This document shows, in pieces, positions 14,674 through 23,045 of a stretch of 23,126 bases of DNA. Below the pieces are notes generated by a model. The model was given only the letters and a program-made list of their open reading frames with translations, did not search any database and was not told the origin of the DNA. The stretch lies in the NCBI GenBank assembly GCA_030673645.1, contig DAOVIO010000050.1, positions 1 to 23,126 on the forward strand, given 5' to 3'. Each line of letters starts with the position of its first letter. Within the stretch, counting starts at the first letter, position 1. This stretch comes from JAGLSB01 sp023135955. Lineage in GTDB: Bacteria > Bacteroidota > Bacteroidia > Bacteroidales > GCA-2748055. The position numbers were made by a program, and so were the translations under genes.

Positions 14674-14925
14674 ATGGAAAATAAAGAAGTTCAAACGAAG
14701 GTTGAGGAAGCTTTGAGTACTATCAGGCCTTATCTACAGGCCGATGGGGGTGATATTGACCTTATTGAGATTACTGACGACATGATTGTGAAAGTAGAAA
14801 TGACCGGCGCTTGCAATGCATGTCCCTTCAGTATACAAACTCTGAAAGCGGGGGTCGAAGCCGGAATAAAAAAATCCATTCCGGAAATAAAAGAGGTTGT
14901 TGCGATAAATTTTGAAACAATATAG
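14674..14925 (+). CDS. NifU-type Fe-S scaffold domain protein
   Basis: The ATG at 14674 gives an 83-residue protein; an in-frame TTG at 14668 would add two residues. It is a stand-alone NifU C-terminal (Nfu) domain. The TIRPYLQADGGDIDLIEI motif opens it, and TGACNACPFS carries the CxxC pair (Cys47, Cys50) that binds a cluster at a dimer interface. The protein passes Fe-S clusters to client enzymes in the cytoplasm. It follows the Mrp gene on the same strand and probably in the same transcript. The CxxC here may supply the cluster-binding ligands that the Mrp partner lacks (inference). Confidence 0.93.
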   Translation: MENKEVQTKVEEALSTIRPYLQADGGDIDLIEITDDMIVKVEMTGACNACPFSIQTLKAGVEAGIKKSIPEIKEVVAINFETI

Positions 14926-15040
14926 AATTTCAGTCAGTTCATTCTAATTATTGAAATAATATTGAAGTAAAATTTCTTTATCACAAAATATCCTGAAGAT
15001 TTTCAAGTTATTTCTTATAATTGCACAAAAGAATTAAAGT

Positions 15041-17680
15041 TTGAAAACTTCTTTCTACAAATATCTATTGCTGACTACGGTTTTTATTGCCTCCTGTTCA
15101 ACGGAAAAAAATACCTTTTCTTCTCGCGCCTACCATAATATTACTTCTAACTACAACATTTATTTTAATGGTTATGAGAGCTTTAAGAGAGGAGTAAAGA
15201 AAACGGAAGACTCTTATCAGGATAATTTTTCTCGCATTTTGCCCATCTTTTATTTTTCGAACCCTGATGTTGCTCAATCTATTGCTCCTGATATGCAACG
15301 ATCATTAGAGAAGTCGACTAAAGTTATCACTCTTCATTCAATTACTGCAAAGCCGGACATAAAAAAAGGTACCCAAACAGATAAACAAAAGGCATTTTAT
15401 GCACAGAAGGAATTCAATAGATGGATTGACGATAATTATGTGTTAATGGGTAAGGCTTATGTTTATAAGAATGAATTTTATCTTGCCCTTGAAACATTCA
15501 AGAAAATAATTAGAGATTTTCAGCATGAAGAATCAAAATATGAAGCCCTGATATGGATGGCCAGAGCCTATAATGAGCAAGAGGAATACCGCGAAGCTGA
15601 GAAAATCCTTAATAGTTTAGAAAATGATAAGGAATTACCAAAGAAATTAAAAGAAGACTTGTTTGTTACATTCGCCGATTTTCACATTAAACAGGGGGAG
15701 TATGAGAAGGCGATTCAGAAACTTAAAGAGGCTCTTAATTACACAAGAATAAAGCATTATAAAATCAGGTATTATTATATTTTGGCTCAGCTTTACCAGG
15801 AAGAAGAGATCTCAGATCTTGCCATAAAAAGTTATAAGAAGGTTATTAAAATGAACCCTCCATATGAGATGACTTTTAATGCAAAAATTAACATGGCGAG
15901 TTCTTTCGAGGCGGGATCAGGAAGAGGAAAAGAATTTCAAGCTCTTCTTAAGAAGATGTTGAAAGATGATAAGAATATCGAATACCAGGATCAGATTTAT
16001 TTTGCATTGGGAAATATTGCAATTAAGCAGGGCAATAAGACTGAAGCAATAGAATTATTTAAGCTAAGCGCTCAGAAAAGTCTTGAAAACGTCAATCAAA
16101 AAGGATTATCTTATCTTGCTTTAGGAGATATTTATTATGCAGAACCTGAATACTCCCTTGCTCAGGCTTATTATGACAGCTGTTTGCAAAATATTGACCA
16201 GCAGTACGATTACTATGAGGAGCTATCACTTAAAGCACAAAGCTTAACACACCTTGTATTGCCTCTGAATATTTTCATCCTTGAGGATAGTTTACAAACC
16301 TTGTCTAAAATGCCGGAAAAAGAACTGTTTATAGTAATAGATAAGATTATTGCTGATGTTGTTAAGAAAGAAGAAGAGGAAAGAGAAAGAAAGGCTCAGG
16401 AAATGGAGGAAATGCAATATGGTATGGCCATGGGCTCACAAAATCAGAGAGAAACTCAGGCACAAGGTGGGACATGGTATTTTTATAACATGAACGCCAA
16501 GAGTTTCGGGCAGCCTGAATTTAGAATGAAATGGGGAAACAGACGACTTGAGGATAATTGGAGGAGGAATAATAAGCAAAGTATGGCGATTATTGAAACA
16601 ACAGAAGATGGTGAAATCGCTGATACAAGTTCAACTGAAGAGATTCAGATAATTAGTACTAAAAGTCGTGAATTTTATATGATGAATATCCCTTTCTCCG
16701 ATTCGGCTCTTGAAGAATCTCATATTCGATTAGAAAAAGCCCTATATGAAATGGGACTTGTTTATCAGAAAGAATTATACGATACTGAGGAAGCAATTTT
16801 TGCTTTTAAAGAAGGACTGAAACGATATCCACATGGCGATTTTGCGGTTTTATCAGCATATAGTCTTTATGAGTATTACAATATTAATGGCCCGGCAGAA
16901 AGGGCAAATTTTTATAAAAAGTATATCATAGATAATTTTCCTGAGAATCCCAGAGCCAAAATCCTCAGTAATCCGGAATATGTTAAACAATTACTCGAGG
17001 AACAGAACGAAGTAAATGTCTATTATGAAAGATGTTATAATTTGTTTTATGCGGGAAGTTATTCGAATGTAATTTCTAGTGTCAATATTGCCCTTACGGA
17101 ATTTTCCGGAGATAAAAACATCCCTAGATTTATGCTGCTTAAAGCATTATCCATTGGGCGAATGGAAGGAAATGACAGATTAACTAACGAATTGCAGAAT
17201 ATTATCGAATTGTACCCGAATAATGAAGTTTCTACTTATGCCGGAAATTTAATTGATCATGTGTATAATCTTTCTCCCGATGTTGCAATCGCTGATGTCG
17301 AAGAGAAAGCTGCAGAAATATATGTATACAATGAACAGGATGTTGCATACTTTTTCGGGTTGGTAACCCCGGATGTTAATTCCATGAATCAGTTGAATTT
17401 TAACTTGATCAATTTCAATCTGGACTATTATAATCAGCAGAATTTTGGTATTATTAAAGAAGAGATTGAAGGAAAAACGGTTTTGTTTATTAAAGATTTT
17501 ACCGATTTTGAAACTGCTTCGAGATATTTTGATTCTTTCATGGATCATGAAAGTGAAGTGTTTAAGGATGTAAACAGAGAAGATGTTCAGGTTTTCTATA
17601 TTTCTAAGGAAAATTATCTGACTCTAATAGACGATACTGATATTCGAAAGTATTATCTTTATTTCAAGAAATTCTTTTAG
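15041..17680 (+). CDS. porW: T9SS lipoprotein PorW/SprE (TPR protein)
   Basis: The start is TTG at 15041, since it gives a proper lipoprotein signal (LLLTTVFIASC, lipidated Cys19). The mature part opens with the SprE/PorW signature FSRAYHNITSNYNIYFNGYESFKRGV. The 879-residue protein then has many tetratricopeptide-type helical repeats (~130-390 and ~555-720). These are split by a charged segment at ~438-460 (EEEERERKAQEMEEMQYG) and a WYFYNMNAKSFGQPEFRMKWGNRRLEDNW insert. The C-terminal domain has NQLNFNLINFNLDYYN and ends in aromatic residues. PorW/SprE links the outer-membrane attachment complex to the T9SS core and is required for secretion and gliding. porX follows after 9 bases. Confidence 0.9.
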   Translation: MKTSFYKYLLLTTVFIASCSTEKNTFSSRAYHNITSNYNIYFNGYESFKRGVKKTEDSYQDNFSRILPIFYFSNPDVAQSIAPDMQRSLEKSTKVITLHSITAKPDIKKGTQTDKQKAFYAQKEFNRWIDDNYVLMGKAYVYKNEFYLALETFKKIIRDFQHEESKYEALIWMARAYNEQEEYREAEKILNSLENDKELPKKLKEDLFVTFADFHIKQGEYEKAIQKLKEALNYTRIKHYKIRYYYILAQLYQEEEISDLAIKSYKKVIKMNPPYEMTFNAKINMASSFEAGSGRGKEFQALLKKMLKDDKNIEYQDQIYFALGNIAIKQGNKTEAIELFKLSAQKSLENVNQKGLSYLALGDIYYAEPEYSLAQAYYDSCLQNIDQQYDYYEELSLKAQSLTHLVLPLNIFILEDSLQTLSKMPEKELFIVIDKIIADVVKKEEEERERKAQEMEEMQYGMAMGSQNQRETQAQGGTWYFYNMNAKSFGQPEFRMKWGNRRLEDNWRRNNKQSMAIIETTEDGEIADTSSTEEIQIISTKSREFYMMNIPFSDSALEESHIRLEKALYEMGLVYQKELYDTEEAIFAFKEGLKRYPHGDFAVLSAYSLYEYYNINGPAERANFYKKYIIDNFPENPRAKILSNPEYVKQLLEEQNEVNVYYERCYNLFYAGSYSNVISSVNIALTEFSGDKNIPRFMLLKALSIGRMEGNDRLTNELQNIIELYPNNEVSTYAGNLIDHVYNLSPDVAIADVEEKAAEIYVYNEQDVAYFFGLVTPDVNSMNQLNFNLINFNLDYYNQQNFGIIKEEIEGKTVLFIKDFTDFETASRYFDSFMDHESEVFKDVNREDVQVFYISKENYLTLIDDTDIRKYYLYFKKFF

Positions 17681-17689
17681 GCATCTTAT

Positions 17690-19243
17690 ATGAAGAAAAA
17701 AATTAGTATTCTTTGGGTTGATGACGAAATTGACCTGCTCACTCCATATATCCTTTTTCTAGAAGAAAAGGGCTATGTGCTTACAACTACAAATAATGGT
17801 GAAGATGCTATCCAGATGGTCAGAAATAATGATTATGATCTGATATTTTTGGATGAAAATATGCCTGGATTAAGTGGGATTGAAACTCTGGAAAAGATTA
17901 AGGAAGTAAAATCTTTTATTCCTGTAGTGATGATTACTAAAAGCGAGGAAGAAGATATCATGGAGCTAGCTATCGGATCGAAAATTGCCGATTATCTAAT
18001 TAAACCAGTAAATCCTAATCAGATTTTACTTTCCATTAAAAAAAACACAGATACCCGCCGTCTTGTGTCAGAGAAAACCACTCACGACTATCAAAAACAA
18101 TTCGGACTTTTAAGTCAGCAGATTAATTCTGCTCGCAATTTTTCAGATTGGGATGAAATATACAGGAAAATAGTTTTTTGGGAACTTGAATTTCAGGAAT
18201 CTGGTGAACCTACTATGGATGAAGTTCTTAATCATCAGAAAGTAGAAGCAAATAGCGAGTTTTCCAAGTTTATTAAAAGAAATTACGAGAATTGGTTCAG
18301 TGAAGAATCAAAGGAAAAACCTATTTTGTCACCCCAGATCTTTCAAAACTTTGTCTTTCCATTACTTGAAAAAGGGGAAAAGGTATTTTTCATTCTTATA
18401 GATAACTTGCGGTTTGATCAGTGGAAGTTTCTTGAAAAGGAAATTACTAATTACGGAAATCTTGAAAAGGAGGAGCTCTACTGTGGTATTCTTCCTACAG
18501 CTACCCAATATGCCCGTAATGCGATGTTTGCCGGATTAATGCCAGAGGAAATACATCGGATGTATCCAGACTTATGGGTACATGACGAAGAAGAAGGAGG
18601 TAAAAATCTTAAAGAAGAGGAGTTTTTGCAAAAGCATCTTCAAAGAGCGGGAATAAAAAAGAGTTTCCATTACGATAAAGTTCTTAATCAGAAAAAAGGT
18701 AGAAAAATCATAGAATCGTTTTCCGATTATATGAATTACGATTTAAATGTGATAGTTTATAATTTTGTAGACATGCTTTCTCATGCAAGAACTGATATGG
18801 AGGTAATTCAGGAGCTAACCAATAACGAACCTGCTTATCGATCTCTTACTGCATCATGGTTTCAACATTCTTACATTCTTGAGTTACTGAAAAACCTTTC
18901 TGGTAAAAATGTTAAAGTTATTATTACTACCGATCATGGTTCCGTGAGAGTTGATAACCCGGTGAAGGTCCTTGGAGATAAAAAGACCTCCACTAATTTG
19001 CGATACAAAGTAGGAAGAAACCTGAATTATAATGACAAGGAAGTTTTTGAGGTTCAAGAACCAGGGAAGATTCATCTTCCCAAAACAAACATTTCTTCAA
19101 AGTTCATATTTGCTATGGGAGCAGACTTTTTGGTTTATCCGAATAATTATAATTATTATGCAAATTACTATAAGAATACTTTCCAGCATGGTGGAGTCTC
19201 TATGGAAGAAATGATTATTCCACTGATACAATTAAATCTTTAA
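17690..19243 (+). CDS. porX: T9SS response regulator PorX (REC-PglZ)
   Basis: The 517-residue protein joins a receiver domain (1-~120) to a PglZ alkaline-phosphatase-superfamily domain (~200-517). In the receiver, Asp11/Asp12, the phosphoacceptor Asp55 (FLDENMPG), Thr83 and Lys105 are all present. In PglZ, the metal and active-site residues appear as Asp238 (LIDNLRFDQW), Thr270 or Thr272 (PTATQYARNAMF), Asp361 and His365 (FVDMLSHARTDM), Asp415-His416 (TTDHGS) and His500. PorX with the kinase PorY and an ECF sigma factor (SigP) controls T9SS genes in Porphyromonas; its PglZ domain has been shown to cleave oligonucleotides. No PorY is seen here. It starts 9 bases after porW and shares its stop with the tsaE start (TAATG). 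Confidence 0.95.
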   Translation: MKKKISILWVDDEIDLLTPYILFLEEKGYVLTTTNNGEDAIQMVRNNDYDLIFLDENMPGLSGIETLEKIKEVKSFIPVVMITKSEEEDIMELAIGSKIADYLIKPVNPNQILLSIKKNTDTRRLVSEKTTHDYQKQFGLLSQQINSARNFSDWDEIYRKIVFWELEFQESGEPTMDEVLNHQKVEANSEFSKFIKRNYENWFSEESKEKPILSPQIFQNFVFPLLEKGEKVFFILIDNLRFDQWKFLEKEITNYGNLEKEELYCGILPTATQYARNAMFAGLMPEEIHRMYPDLWVHDEEEGGKNLKEEEFLQKHLQRAGIKKSFHYDKVLNQKKGRKIIESFSDYMNYDLNVIVYNFVDMLSHARTDMEVIQELTNNEPAYRSLTASWFQHSYILELLKNLSGKNVKVIITTDHGSVRVDNPVKVLGDKKTSTNLRYKVGRNLNYNDKEVFEVQEPGKIHLPKTNISSKFIFAMGADFLVYPNNYNYYANYYKNTFQHGGVSMEEMIIPLIQLNL

Positions 19244-19659
19244 TGATGGTTGAAATTTCTATTAAGGATGAAGGTCAATTAGGAATTGCCGCTAAGGAAT
19301 TTATTGAAAATATGGAAAAATCTTTGGTTTTTGCTTTTTATGGTGAAATGGGAGCAGGAAAAACGACTTTTATAAAGGCAATTTGTAAGGAACTGAAAGT
19401 AGTTGATAATATAAGCAGTCCGACATTTGCACTCGTTTATGAGTATTTTTCTGAACTCAGAGGATCGGTATATCATTTTGATCTTTATAGGGTTAAATCG
19501 CAGGCAGAGTTATACGACCTAGGATATGAGGATTATTTCTACAGTGGAAGTTTATGTTTTATTGAGTGGCCAGAGATGGCAGGAAAGCTTTTACCTGAGG
19601 GCACAAGAAAAGTGTATATTACCGTAAATCCTGATGGCTCGAGGAATGTTTCTATGTAG
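19243..19659 (+). CDS. tsaE: tRNA threonylcarbamoyladenosine synthesis ATPase TsaE
   Basis: TsaE is the P-loop ATPase that drives the TsaB-TsaD-TsaE complex making t6A37 in ANN-decoding tRNAs. The 138-residue protein has Walker A GEMGAGKTT (~35-43), then ISSPTFALVYEY and VYHFDLYRV (switch and conserved Asp), then the LCFIEWPE Walker-B-like segment. Length is normal for the family. It begins at the ATG that overlaps the porX stop by one base; a second ATG lies directly after, at 19246. It is translationally coupled to porX, and no tsaB or tsaD is visible in the window. Confidence 0.95.
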   Translation: MMVEISIKDEGQLGIAAKEFIENMEKSLVFAFYGEMGAGKTTFIKAICKELKVVDNISSPTFALVYEYFSELRGSVYHFDLYRVKSQAELYDLGYEDYFYSGSLCFIEWPEMAGKLLPEGTRKVYITVNPDGSRNVSM

Positions 19660-19674
19660 CTTTTCTTAGTTTTC

Positions 19675-19705
19675 TTGACAATACAAGCGAATTGTATTAT
19701 TTTAG
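19675..19705 (+). promoter_or_regulatory. Promoter-like site of ald with operator-like inverted repeat
   Basis: TTG (19675-19677, within TTGACA) is followed after 20 bases by TATTTTAG (19698-19705), one mismatch from TAnnTTTG. Between them lies AATACAA-N5-TTGTATT (19680-19686 and 19692-19698), a 7-base-arm inverted repeat filling the spacer, a typical repressor position. It stands 25 bases before the ald ATG. Confidence 0.5.
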
Positions 19706-19729
19706 CCTTTCTTCACTAAAAAACAAATT

Positions 19730-20953
19730 ATGAGTCATTCCCGATCTTCAGAAGACAGGTTTTCATTACCGGGGGGGTATTTATTGCCACAGGAGGAAAT
19801 GCTTGAAATCGGGAAAAAGCAAAAGAAACTCAGTATTGGCGTTCCGAAAGAAGACCATAAAACCGAGAGCAGAGTACCTTTAACTCCAGAGGCTGTTGAA
19901 ATTTTATCGGGTAACGGTCATGATATTTTTATTGAAAAAGGAGCAGGAAATGCTGCCAATTATAGCGATAATGATTATAGTGAAAAAGGAGGGATAATTG
20001 TTGACCGTAAAGAAGAGATTTTTCATACAGACATCGTTCTAAAAATTGCACCACCCACTATTTCTGAGGCAAATTTGTTAAAATCACAGCAGATTTTAAT
20101 TTCTTCACTTCATCTTACACATCAATCGAAAGAGTTAATACAGAATCTTATCCATAAAAAAATTACATCCATTTCAACAGAAAGCATTAAGGATGAAAAT
20201 AATAATTTTCCCGTAACGCGTTCAATGAGTGCAATTGCCGGAAATACTTCGGTACTTATCGCAGCAGAGTATTTAAGCAATACCAGAGGAGGAAAAGGAG
20301 TGATGCTAGGCGGATTAACCGGAATAACTCCAACTGAGGTTGTTATTCTAGGTGCTGGTACTGCTGCCGAATATGCTGTTAGGGCAGCCAAGGGACTAGG
20401 TGCTTTTGTTAAGGTTTTTGACCAGTCTGTACATCGTTTGATAGAGCTGCAAAACAATACCGGATTCCGTCTGCATACCTCTGTTTTTCATCCCAACGTA
20501 ATAAAAAAAGCTTTAATGTCGGCAGATGTGCTTATTGGAGCAATACACCTGGCAGATACCGGAGCTCGGTATTATATTACTGAAGATATGGTAAAGGTTA
20601 TGAAAAAGGGATCAGTAATTATAGATCTGAGCATTGATCAGGGAGGATGCGTGGAAACATCAGAATGCAAGACTCAGACTGATCCGGTTTTTACACGTCA
20701 TGGTGTCATTCATTATTGTGTTCCAAATATTCCTTCCCGTGTTGCCAGGACTGCCTCTATTGCATTAAGCAATGTTTTTTTACCACTACTTCTTGAAATT
20801 AGCGACTCCGGTGGATTAAACGCGAAACTCAAGGAAGACAGAGGATTAAGGAATGGAGTTTACCTTTATAACGGAATCCTTACTAAAGATTATATTGGAA
20901 AACTTTATAATTTACCCTCCAAAGACCTGGACCTTTTAATGGCAGCATTTTAA
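19730..20953 (+). CDS. ald: Alanine dehydrogenase
   Basis: The enzyme interconverts L-alanine and pyruvate plus ammonia with NAD. The family core begins at ~34 (LSIGVPKEDHKTESRVPLTPEAV, with substrate Arg48) and continues with EKGAG (Lys70), SLHLT (His128), the Rossmann loop ILGAGTAAEYAVRAAK (206-221) and LSIDQGGCVET with catalytic Asp303. The 407-residue length exceeds the ~370 of Bacillus-type Ald. The extra ~33 residues at the N-terminus (SLPGGYLLPQEEMLEIGKKQKK) are a form I associate with Bacteroidota. The start at 19730 follows a promoter-like site with an inverted repeat, so ald may have its own regulation even though it follows porX-tsaE. A PntA-type transhydrogenase subunit is the alternative but fits less well. 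Confidence 0.92.
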   Translation: MSHSRSSEDRFSLPGGYLLPQEEMLEIGKKQKKLSIGVPKEDHKTESRVPLTPEAVEILSGNGHDIFIEKGAGNAANYSDNDYSEKGGIIVDRKEEIFHTDIVLKIAPPTISEANLLKSQQILISSLHLTHQSKELIQNLIHKKITSISTESIKDENNNFPVTRSMSAIAGNTSVLIAAEYLSNTRGGKGVMLGGLTGITPTEVVILGAGTAAEYAVRAAKGLGAFVKVFDQSVHRLIELQNNTGFRLHTSVFHPNVIKKALMSADVLIGAIHLADTGARYYITEDMVKVMKKGSVIIDLSIDQGGCVETSECKTQTDPVFTRHGVIHYCVPNIPSRVARTASIALSNVFLPLLLEISDSGGLNAKLKEDRGLRNGVYLYNGILTKDYIGKLYNLPSKDLDLLMAAF

Positions 20954-20962
20954 CTGGAGATT

Positions 20963-21514
20963 ATGGAGTTCGCAAAATTTTTCATTATACTGTTTTTTTT
21001 TATGTTTGGTTGTGATGATGATCCCGGAGAAATAAAAAACAAAGGTGAAATTACATTGTCCTCTGAATTTCAGGGTTCAGATAATTACTATTACAGATAT
21101 GGTTACTCCTTTGAAAAAGCGAAGTTTTTTGTAGTTCTTCCTGTTTATGAAGATGAGATTCCTGACGTTTTTCTAGAAGATATTCCTATCCCAGGAAGCG
21201 AGAGTCTGGCGTCATTTATTTATTCTGAAGCAAGTAACCTGAATGGAATAATCAAAAACGGGGATTTTAACAATTTGAATGAGGCGGAGACTTTTTATAA
21301 TGCTTATGATAATGCCGTAAGCGGCCCATGGTCTTCCTTATCCGATACAATTGAGAGTTTTCAGGTTTATACATTTAAAACTTCTGTAAATAACTATGTA
21401 AAATTGTTAGTTCTTGATGTGAGGCTATTTGATAATCTCACGACACCTGATTATATGGAAATAGATTTGAGATATTTTATCCAGAGAGACGGAACAATTA
21501 ATCTTGCAGAATAA
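20963..21514 (+). CDS. Unrecognised small lipoprotein
   Basis: I do not recognise this 183-residue protein. It opens with a hydrophobic, Phe-rich signal (EFAKFFIILFFFMFGC) and a plausible lipobox with Cys17 followed by Asp-Asp-Asp. The mature part is acidic and aromatic-rich, with Tyr clusters (NYYYRYGYSF, ~41-50) and no repeats or cysteine pairs, and it looks like a beta-rich periplasmic or outer-membrane lipoprotein. Asp right after the Cys may affect sorting. The ATG is 9 bases after the ald stop, with a GGAG ribosome binding site, so it probably shares the ald transcript. waaA follows after 57 bases. Confidence 0.75.
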   Translation: MEFAKFFIILFFFMFGCDDDPGEIKNKGEITLSSEFQGSDNYYYRYGYSFEKAKFFVVLPVYEDEIPDVFLEDIPIPGSESLASFIYSEASNLNGIIKNGDFNNLNEAETFYNAYDNAVSGPWSSLSDTIESFQVYTFKTSVNNYVKLLVLDVRLFDNLTTPDYMEIDLRYFIQRDGTINLAE

Positions 21515-21547
21515 AAATTTAATATTTAACGCACTATAAATTAATAC

Positions 21548-21555
21548 TACATTTG
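21548..21555 (+). promoter_or_regulatory. Putative -7 box for waaA
   Basis: TACATTTG fully matches TAnnTTTG, 17 bases before the waaA ATG. At the -33 distance only TTT (21525-21527) is seen, so the promoter is a partial match. Confidence 0.45.
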
Positions 21556-21571
21556 CACAATTAATAATTAA

Positions 21572-22807
21572 ATGAGACTAATATATAAAATTGCAATTCA
21601 GATATATTTTTTTCTGGTGATGTTCGCTTCGCTTTTTAATACTAAAGCAATGCGTTGGCTTCGAGGGAGACGATATTTATGGAAGAGACTTAAAGAGGGA
21701 ATAGATAAGACAAAAGATTTATACTGGTTTCACTGTTCTTCACTTGGGGAATTTGAACAGGGCAGACCCTTGATTGAAGAGTTCAGAAGAAGGAAACCCC
21801 AGGCCTTTATATTACTTACGTTTTTTTCTCCTTCAGGATTTGAATTGCGAAAAAATTATAAGGGAGCTGATCTCGTCTCTTATCTTCCTTTAGACACAGG
21901 TTTAAATGCCTGGCGATTTATCAACCTCGTTAAACCAAAGGCAGTTTATTTTATAAAATACGAATTTTGGTATTATTTTCTAAGAACTCTATATAAGAAA
22001 AAAGTGCCTGTTTATCTGGTATCGGCGAAATTTCGTAATAATCAATTATTCTTTAAATGGTATGGAGCCTGGTATCTGAAATTTCTTCGTTTTTTTGAAC
22101 ATTTTTTTGTGCAGGATGATAATTCATCTGCATTACTGAAAAATGCCGGCTATGCAAATGTCACCGTTTCTGGAGACACGCGTTTTGACCGGGTTTATCA
22201 GCTTTCAAAAATTGCAAAAGATTATCCGGGAATTGAGTTGTTCAGGCAGAATAAAAAAACTATTGTTGCAGGAAGTATATGGGAAAAAGATGAAGAGATT
22301 CTAACTCAATATATTAATCAATGCAATAAAGATTATAAATTCATTATTGCTCCACACGAAATCAATTCACGTAAAATGTATAGGTTGATAAGCGAGATTG
22401 ATGCTTTAGTTGTGAGATTTACAGATGAAGATAAGACTTTCTTCCCGGAAGCCAAAGTTTTGCTAATCGATACTATAGGTCATTTATCCACAGTATATAA
22501 ATATGGAGATGTTGCATATATTGGTGGGGGTTTTGGGAAAGGTATACACAATATTCTGGAACCGGCTACTTATGGTTTACCCATAGTTTTCGGTCCAAAT
22601 TTTCAAAAATTTGCTGAAGCCGTTGATCTCATTCAATTAAATTCAGCCTATAATATTGACGATTATCCCAGCCTGGAAATAGATCTCAATCGCCTTCTCG
22701 ATGATGATGAATTACGTCAATCATGTAGTAAAACTATTTCCAATTACATTAAATCAAGGCTTGGTGCTACAGAACAAATAGTCAATAAATCCTTGAAAAG
22801 TATTTGA
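21572..22807 (+). CDS. waaA: 3-deoxy-D-manno-octulosonic acid (Kdo) transferase
   Basis: WaaA (KdtA) adds Kdo from CMP-Kdo to lipid A precursor at the cytoplasmic face of the inner membrane. The 411-residue protein has an N-terminal membrane anchor (~5-22). The catalytic Glu60 lies in HCSSLGEFEQGRPLIEE (54-70), followed by LLTFFSPSGFELRKN and LPLDTG. The second Rossmann domain contains VAGSIWEKDEE, IAPHE and the sugar-nucleotide region GGGFGKGIHNILEPATYGLPIVFGPNF. Length is normal. It is the last complete gene in the window, and no clear terminator hairpin follows. Confidence 0.96.
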   Translation: MRLIYKIAIQIYFFLVMFASLFNTKAMRWLRGRRYLWKRLKEGIDKTKDLYWFHCSSLGEFEQGRPLIEEFRRRKPQAFILLTFFSPSGFELRKNYKGADLVSYLPLDTGLNAWRFINLVKPKAVYFIKYEFWYYFLRTLYKKKVPVYLVSAKFRNNQLFFKWYGAWYLKFLRFFEHFFVQDDNSSALLKNAGYANVTVSGDTRFDRVYQLSKIAKDYPGIELFRQNKKTIVAGSIWEKDEEILTQYINQCNKDYKFIIAPHEINSRKMYRLISEIDALVVRFTDEDKTFFPEAKVLLIDTIGHLSTVYKYGDVAYIGGGFGKGIHNILEPATYGLPIVFGPNFQKFAEAVDLIQLNSAYNIDDYPSLEIDLNRLLDDDELRQSCSKTISNYIKSRLGATEQIVNKSLKSI

Positions 22808-23045
22808 TAAATTATCTTCTTTTTTCCAGCACAAATTTAATATCATTTCTATACCTTAAAGTTTTGCTAAATAGAGATAAAATTTGTTTTAATTAATAAA
22901 TTGTGAAAACTTATTTAAACAGGTAATTACTAATTATGATTTCTCTTCTATCACTTCTTAGAATAAAATTAAATTTATAAAGATTTCTTAATTCTACTTT
23001 ACGAAGTTAAAAAAATCTACTATACTTTTGTATATCAACAATATA
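22808..23045. other. AT-rich gap after waaA
   Basis: No gene, tRNA, strong hairpin or repeat is seen here. The DNA is very AT-rich with stops in all frames. Only a -7-type box near its right end (23023-23030) stands out. Confidence 0.6.
23023..23030 (+). promoter_or_regulatory. Putative -7 box before the edge ORF
   Basis: TACTTTTG fully matches TAnnTTTG, 15 bases before the ATG at 23046. The -33 position has only a TTT-rich stretch, so this is a weak but well-placed candidate. Confidence 0.4.

Noticed and set aside
14953..14966. ATTATT-GA-AATAAT inverted repeat after the NifU-type gene
   Set aside because: Too AT-rich and loop too small to count as a terminator; likely chance.
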